A stretch of DNA of 9,996 nt from Ruminococcus sp. (GTDB taxonomy: Bacteria > Bacillota > Clostridia > Oscillospirales > Ruminococcaceae): NCBI GenBank assembly GCA_029063695.1, contig JAIDNR010000387.1, forward strand, positions 1 to 9,996, in the 5' to 3' direction. The stretch's first letter is position 1. Each line of letters starts with the position of its first letter. Positions 6,718 through 9,996 of the stretch are shown in pieces. Position numbers and translations under genes: made by a program. Under the pieces are notes generated by a model, which saw nothing but the letters and a program-made list of their open reading frames with translations, did not search any database and had not been told where the DNA came from.

Positions 6718-7323
6718 TCAGCTATCCGCTTCACATTCAACAAGCTGTTTTATATCAGCCATATAGCGGTTTTTAAGTTTTACAAGCTGTCGTGGATTCG
6801 GGTCTGACGGCTGGTCAATATATTCATCGGGATTAATCGGCTCGCCGTATTTAACGGTGATTTTTGTGCGGAATTTCAGTTTTTCACCGAAAACAATTCC
6901 GACAGGAATAATTTTCTTCTGAGACTTTGCAGCAATCACAGCCGCACCCGAATGACCTCTGTGTACTTTTCCGTCCTTTGAGCGTGTACCCTCAGGGAAA
7001 ATTATAAGGCTTCTTCCGCTTTCAAGTCTTTCTATGGCAGTATCAAGAACACCTTTATCGCCTTTTCCTCTTGCAACGGGAAATGCACCGAGACTGCGGA
7101 TAAGCCATGCAAATAATTTATTTCTAAACAATTCTTCTTTTGCCATGAATGCAAACTTTCCTTTTCCTCTGCAAGCAACAAGGGGAGGGTCAGCATTTGT
7201 CCTGTGATTCGACGCATAAATCACAGGCTCGCCTTTGGGAATATTATTTCTTCCCTCAAAACGTATATTGAATGCAATTTTAAACGCAATATAGGCAATA
7301 ATTTTAACAAAATGATATATCAC
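6718..7323 (-). CDS. plsC: 1-acyl-sn-glycerol-3-phosphate acyltransferase
   Basis: This 201-residue PlsC-family enzyme acylates lysophosphatidic acid to phosphatidic acid at the inner face of the membrane. The four family motifs are present: NHRTNAD (39-45) with the catalytic H40 and D45, GAFPVARGKGD (79-89), FPEGTRS (109-115) and IIPVGIV (138-144). A hydrophobic N-terminus (about 5-20) fits membrane association, and the length is typical of short bacterial PlsC. The start is GTG at 7323, 7 nt after AAGGAAG (7337-7331); the overlapping ATG at 7325 is out of frame and meets a stop at once. It forms an operon with ispH/S1, 22 bp downstream. In many Clostridia a cytidylate kinase gene precedes this pair; here the promoter stands directly upstream instead. 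Confidence 0.95.
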   Translation of the reverse strand: MIYHFVKIIAYIAFKIAFNIRFEGRNNIPKGEPVIYASNHRTNADPPLVACRGKGKFAFMAKEELFRNKLFAWLIRSLGAFPVARGKGDKGVLDTAIERLESGRSLIIFPEGTRSKDGKVHRGHSGAAVIAAKSQKKIIPVGIVFGEKLKFRTKITVKYGEPINPDEYIDQPSDPNPRQLVKLKNRYMADIKQLVECEADS

Positions 7324-7343
7324 ATTCTCACTTCCTTATTAGT

Positions 7344-7372
7344 ATATTACCATATTTAATAACTTTTGTCAA
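7344..7372 (-). promoter_or_regulatory. plsC: Promoter of the plsC-ispH/S1 operon
   Basis: On the minus strand, a perfect -35 TTGACA (7372-7367), a 17-nt spacer and -10 TAATAT (7349-7344). The predicted start, about 7337, falls at the first bases of the plsC ribosome-binding site AAGGAAG, so the leader would be only about 14 nt. Confidence 0.75.
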
Positions 7373-7426
7373 TGCTTTTATTACTTATTTTGTAACTTTT
7401 GATTATATATTATATCATGCTGAGAA

Positions 7427-7460
7427 ATAATTTGCAAGGTGTAAAATTTCTGCAAATTAT
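7427..7460. promoter_or_regulatory. Perfect 10-bp inverted repeat between divergent promoters, candidate operator
   Basis: ATAATTTGCA (7427-7436) and TGCAAATTAT (7451-7460) are exact reverse complements separated by 14 bp, with half-site centres 24 bp apart. The element lies between the plsC and GH25 promoters, outside both predicted transcripts. It would therefore act as DNA, for example as a binding site for a dimeric regulator, rather than as an RNA hairpin. It ends 11 bp before the GH25 -35 box. The regulator is unknown. Confidence 0.45.
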
Positions 7461-7471
7461 CGTGAAAAGTG

Positions 7472-7500
7472 TTTACAAAGGTCTGAAAATATGTTATTAT
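7472..7500 (+). promoter_or_regulatory. Promoter of the GH25 muramidase gene
   Basis: -35 TTTACA (7472-7477), 17-nt spacer, -10 TATTAT (7495-7500). Transcription would start near 7507, about 9 nt before the ribosome-binding site GGAGG (7516-7520). Confidence 0.65.
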
Positions 7501-7515
7501 AATAAAAAATATCAT

Positions 7516-7520
7516 GGAGG
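7516..7520 (+). promoter_or_regulatory. Ribosome-binding site selecting a TTG start for GH25
   Basis: GGAGG is 8 nt upstream of the in-frame TTG at 7529. The only upstream in-frame ATG (7514) shares its last base with this site and lies within about 7 nt of the predicted transcription start, so it is an unlikely initiator. Confidence 0.6.
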
Positions 7521-7528
7521 GCATAATA

Positions 7529-8479
7529 TTGAAACTAAACAAAATAAACGTTCTGAAAGCATTTGCCATTGTTCAGGCAATTATAATTCTTGTAATGTTC
7601 CTGTTTATAATATGGTTCTGTTTTATCAGAAATTCAGGACTTGCAATTATGGCGGGCAAACCGCAGGAGCGTACACGTCCCATAATTGAAAAAGAAGAGA
7701 CTTTTTATCAGTATGACGGCAGAAAAATTATTCTGCATGACAGTACTCTCGGTGAAACTTTCATTCCCGTCTACAGCGATGTCCCTGCAAGCAATCTCAA
7801 TCCCGACAGTTTTATAAAGAATGCAAACGGTTTTGTCTCCTACAGCGGTACAGAGATACAGAACACCGCAACTGGAGTGGATATTTCCGAACATCAGGGC
7901 ATTATCGACTGGGAACAGGTTAAGAATGCGGGTATAGATTTCGCAATGATTCGCATAGGCTACAGAACATACGGCGGCGGACTTATTACTATAGACAGCA
8001 ATTATTCTGCAAACATAGAGGGTGCATTGAATGCGGGTCTTGATGTGGGAGTGTATTTCTTTTCACAGGCTGTAAATACAGATGAAGCTGTTGAAGAAGC
8101 CGACGCTCTGCTTGATGCAATTTACGGATATGATATTACATATCCTGTTGTTTTTGACTGGGAACTTATTTTCGATGACCATGCACGTACGGACGATGTG
8201 GGAGTTGAAACTCTTGCCGACTGTTGTGTTGCTTTCTGTGAACGTGTGAAGTCGGCAGGATATAAGCCCATGATTTATCAGAATACAACTACAGCTACAC
8301 ATAAGCTTGATTTGCCCCGTGTCAAGGATTACGACTTCTGGCTTGCTGAGTATGGCAGCCGTCCGTCATTCTACTATAAATATGATATGTGGCAGTATTC
8401 AAATTCGGGAACTGTACCCGGTATTGAAGGCTCATGCGATTTGAATATCTGTTTCAAAGATTACTCTGCCGAACAGTGA
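7529..8479 (+). CDS. Membrane-anchored GH25 family lysozyme (N-acetylmuramidase)
   Basis: GH25 enzymes hydrolyse the MurNAc-GlcNAc bond of peptidoglycan. With the TTG start the protein has 316 residues: a basic N-terminus (MKLNK), one transmembrane segment (about 12-34) without a clear cleavage site, an unclassified 75-residue stalk (about 38-112), then the GH25 barrel (about 115-312). The active-site residues are visible: D118 in GVDISEHQG, and D210 and E212 in VVFDWE. The MIYQNT (248-253), YDFWLAEY (268-275) and MWQYSN (287-292) motifs are also typical. The domain should lie outside the membrane facing the wall, so the enzyme more likely remodels the cell's own wall than acts as a released lysin. 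No wall-binding repeats are present. The gene is monocistronic, with its own promoter and terminator, divergent from plsC. A longer form starting at ATG 7514 would add five residues. Confidence 0.93.
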   Translation: MKLNKINVLKAFAIVQAIIILVMFLFIIWFCFIRNSGLAIMAGKPQERTRPIIEKEETFYQYDGRKIILHDSTLGETFIPVYSDVPASNLNPDSFIKNANGFVSYSGTEIQNTATGVDISEHQGIIDWEQVKNAGIDFAMIRIGYRTYGGGLITIDSNYSANIEGALNAGLDVGVYFFSQAVNTDEAVEEADALLDAIYGYDITYPVVFDWELIFDDHARTDDVGVETLADCCVAFCERVKSAGYKPMIYQNTTTATHKLDLPRVKDYDFWLAEYGSRPSFYYKYDMWQYSNSGTVPGIEGSCDLNICFKDYSAEQ

Positions 8480-8487
8480 AAAATAGA

Positions 8488-8525
8488 AGTGCTGTTGCAT
8501 AAATTATGCAGCAGCACTGTTTTTT
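8488..8525. terminator. Bidirectional intrinsic terminator between GH25 and asnA
   Basis: AGTGCTGTTGCAT (8488-8500) pairs with ATGCAGCAGCACT (8506-8518) over 13 bp with one G-U and a 5-nt loop. On the plus strand it is followed by GTTTTTT for the GH25 gene. On the minus strand it is followed by TCTATTTTT for asnA. The plus-side T-run overlaps the asnA stop codon (8526-8524), so the two convergent genes share one compact element. Confidence 0.88.
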
Positions 8526-9534
8526 ATAATAATATTATTCCGTTTTCACTGCATTTGCGAATCATATCTTCGCTCCAGATTGATGACTGTACTTCACCTA
8601 TATGTGCCTTGTCAAGCAGAAGCATACAGAGTCTTGACTGACCGATACCGCCGCCGATTGTAAGCGGAAGTGTGCCGTCTGCAATCATTTTATGATAGTC
8701 ATACTTCATTCTGTCCTCTGCATTGCATTCAGCAAGCTGTGATTTAAGTGAATCGGCATCAACACGGATTCCCATAGAAGATACTTCGAGTGAATCATCA
8801 AGAATACTGTCCCATATAAGAATATCGCCGTTAAGTTCCCAGTCATCATAATCGGGAGCTCTGCCGTCATGTTTTTCTCCGTTTGCAAGTTTACCGCCGA
8901 TTTTCATGATAAATACTGTCTTATACTCCATTGTGATAAGTCTTTCACGTTCGTGACTTGTCTTGTCAGGATATCTGTCAGCAAGTTCCTGAGTTGTAAT
9001 GAAATACGGTTCTTCGCAGATAGTGCCTGCAATATCGGGATAACGCAAGCCAACTTTTCTTTTGGTATAGGCGATAGCCTTGACTACTGATTTTACGGTA
9101 TCTTTCAGAAAATCAATATTTCTCTGCTCACGGGTGATAACCTTCTCCCAGTCCCACTGATCAACAAAAATCGAATGTGTATTGTCTGTATCATCATCAC
9201 GGCGGATAGCATTCATATCAGTATAGATGCCCTCGCCTGCCTTATAGCCGTAACGATAGAGTGCCATACGCTTCCATTTTGCAAGCGACTGAACAACTTC
9301 GCCCTCACCGTCAATTTCCTTGATGGTAAAATCTACCTTGCGTTCAATACCGTTCAGGTCATCATTGATACCGCTGCCCTTACGGACGATAAGCGGAGCA
9401 GATACACGGTCAAGGGTAAGTGCGAATGACAGGGACTGCTGGAAAATATCCTTGATATACTTGATAGCGTGCTGAGTTTCTCTGAGTGTGAGAGCCGATT
9501 TATAGCCCTCAGGTATATAAAGTTCTCTTGACAT
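8524..9534 (-). CDS. asnA: Aspartate-ammonia ligase (ammonia-dependent asparagine synthetase)
   Basis: AsnA makes asparagine from aspartate, ammonia and ATP in the cytoplasm through an aspartyl-adenylate, using a fold related to class II aminoacyl-tRNA synthetases. The 336-residue protein is close to the roughly 330 of the E. coli enzyme and appears intact. Landmarks are QQSLSFALTLDRVSAPL (32-48), GIERKVDF (62-69), the WKRMALYRYG segment (87-96), SIFVDQWDWEK (121-131), NGDILIWDSILD (235-246) and the class II motif-3-like GGGIGQSRLCMLLL (294-307) with R301. ATG at 9534 is preferred; an in-frame GTG at 9543 lies only 2 nt after AGGAAA and is too close, while AGGA (9549-9546) is 11 nt from the ATG. 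No convincing promoter is seen in the 75 bp upstream, so it may be co-transcribed with the preceding membrane-protein gene. An ammonia-using enzyme suits an ammonia-rich gut habitat (inference). Confidence 0.96.
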   Translation of the reverse strand: MSRELYIPEGYKSALTLRETQHAIKYIKDIFQQSLSFALTLDRVSAPLIVRKGSGINDDLNGIERKVDFTIKEIDGEGEVVQSLAKWKRMALYRYGYKAGEGIYTDMNAIRRDDDTDNTHSIFVDQWDWEKVITREQRNIDFLKDTVKSVVKAIAYTKRKVGLRYPDIAGTICEEPYFITTQELADRYPDKTSHERERLITMEYKTVFIMKIGGKLANGEKHDGRAPDYDDWELNGDILIWDSILDDSLEVSSMGIRVDADSLKSQLAECNAEDRMKYDYHKMIADGTLPLTIGGGIGQSRLCMLLLDKAHIGEVQSSIWSEDMIRKCSENGIILL

Positions 9535-9609
9535 AGCTGTCACTTTCCTTTCAAATATAGCTGTTTGATAAACTGACGACAGTACAGTTAATGCCGTCTT
9601 ATTGATAAA

Positions 9610-9996
9610 TCAGAATGATAATAGCCTGATTATACGTACCTTTGATTTTTTACGTACTCCTATAAGATTCACAAGTTTTCCCGGAACAGCAAAATCGGCA
9701 TTTGAAAAAAACGTATTGTGACTGAAAATTCTGTATTCCAACTTTTGCACATCATAGTAAACGATTGAAAGCTGATACCCTTTTTTACGGAAAACAAAGC
9801 CAATTATCTTAGTCAGCTTTTCGGGATTGGAAATACGTCGGTATTCATATATGGTTTTTACTGTAAAGAAAATCAGCATCACAGCAAGAATTATAACAAA
9901 ATATAATATTATCTCTCTTTTCACAAACAGGAGAATATATATAAATGATACTCCTAAGTATACCAAAGTCTTTACAATAAATTTCTTTATTATACC
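9610..9996 (-). CDS. Small unrecognised membrane protein, N-terminus beyond the window edge
   Basis: The frame is open from the window edge (9996) to a TGA at 9612-9610, 128 residues visible. No ATG is present near the beginning of the visible part; a TTG at 9966 is possible but lacks a good ribosome-binding site, so the true start probably lies outside the window. Two hydrophobic segments (visible residues about 12-24 and 29-46) are separated by a short KRE turn, so they likely form a hairpin of two membrane helices. A basic tail of about 80 residues follows (EYRRISNPEKL, FRKKGYQLSIVYYD, VRKKSKVRIIRLLSF at the very end), probably cytoplasmic. I do not recognise a family. It lies 75 bp upstream of asnA in the same orientation. 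Confidence 0.6.
   Translation of the reverse strand, partial: GIIKKFIVKTLVYLGVSFIYILLFVKREIILYFVIILAVMLIFFTVKTIYEYRRISNPEKLTKIIGFVFRKKGYQLSIVYYDVQKLEYRIFSHNTFFSNADFAVPGKLVNLIGVRKKSKVRIIRLLSF

Noticed and set aside
7360..7401. Direct repeat TAACTTTTG at 7360-7368 and 7393-7401 near the plsC promoter
   Set aside because: A 9-bp repeat in so AT-rich a spacer is expected by chance often enough, and the copies do not form a recognised operator.
9572..9583. ACTG-ACGA-CAGT palindrome upstream of asnA as an operator
   Set aside because: The arms are only 4 bp and other overlapping pairings are equally good; no support.
9535..9609. A T-box or other riboswitch before asnA, as seen in some Firmicutes
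   Set aside because: The spacer is only 75 bp and shows no specifier stem, T-box sequence or terminator. Only a weak 5-bp inverted repeat (AACTG/CAGTT, 9571-9589) is present.
1..9996. CRISPR array, insertion sequence, prophage or defence system
   Set aside because: No regularly spaced repeats, transposase, integrase or known defence domains are visible. Apart from the two membrane proteins and the edge gene, the content is core metabolism, wall hydrolysis and fibre degradation.

Overview
The window comes from a moderately AT-rich, low-GC Gram-positive gut or rumen bacterium of the Ruminococcus type. The best evidence is a GH9-CBM3c cellulase whose C-terminal dockerin has the Ruminococcus layout (a long insert between the two calcium loops and an 'INADIVNTGDG'-like second half). 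The fusion of IspH to ribosomal protein S1, known from Clostridia, agrees. A cellulosome-forming species near R. flavefaciens is the most likely source, but species cannot be fixed from this sequence.

Layout. Positions 1-476 (minus) hold the 5' end of a secreted enzyme with a CBM4-like module. A 310-bp intergenic region carries its promoter and a strongly folded leader. Positions 787-3159 (minus) encode the dockerin-bearing GH9 cellulase with its own sigma-A-type promoter. Positions 3261-3884 and 3909-4679 (minus) are two unrecognised membrane-anchored proteins that look like a two-gene operon. Positions 4746-6695 (minus) encode IspH fused to four S1 domains, and 6718-7323 (minus) encode a PlsC acyltransferase. 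These two form an operon driven by a promoter just upstream of plsC. Divergent from it, 7529-8479 (plus) encodes a membrane-anchored GH25 muramidase. It converges through a shared terminator on asnA, the ammonia-dependent asparagine synthetase (8524-9534, minus). The right edge holds a partial small membrane protein (9610-9996, minus).

How the genes work together. The left third is a plant-fibre degradation locus: two neighbouring secreted carbohydrate-active proteins, each with its own promoter, at least one destined for a cellulosome. The middle is core metabolism: phosphatidic acid synthesis, the last step of the MEP isoprenoid pathway, and S1-domain RNA binding. The right part covers cell-wall hydrolysis and asparagine supply. 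No tRNA, rRNA, CRISPR, insertion sequence or phage gene is visible.

The least explained items are the folded leader of the CBM4 gene, the terminator squeezed against the start of the 3909-4679 gene, that gene's tandem beta-type repeats, a strong ribosome-binding site inside the ispH-S1 fusion, and a perfect 10-bp inverted repeat between the divergent plsC and GH25 promoters. None of these proves a new system; they are the places to look.
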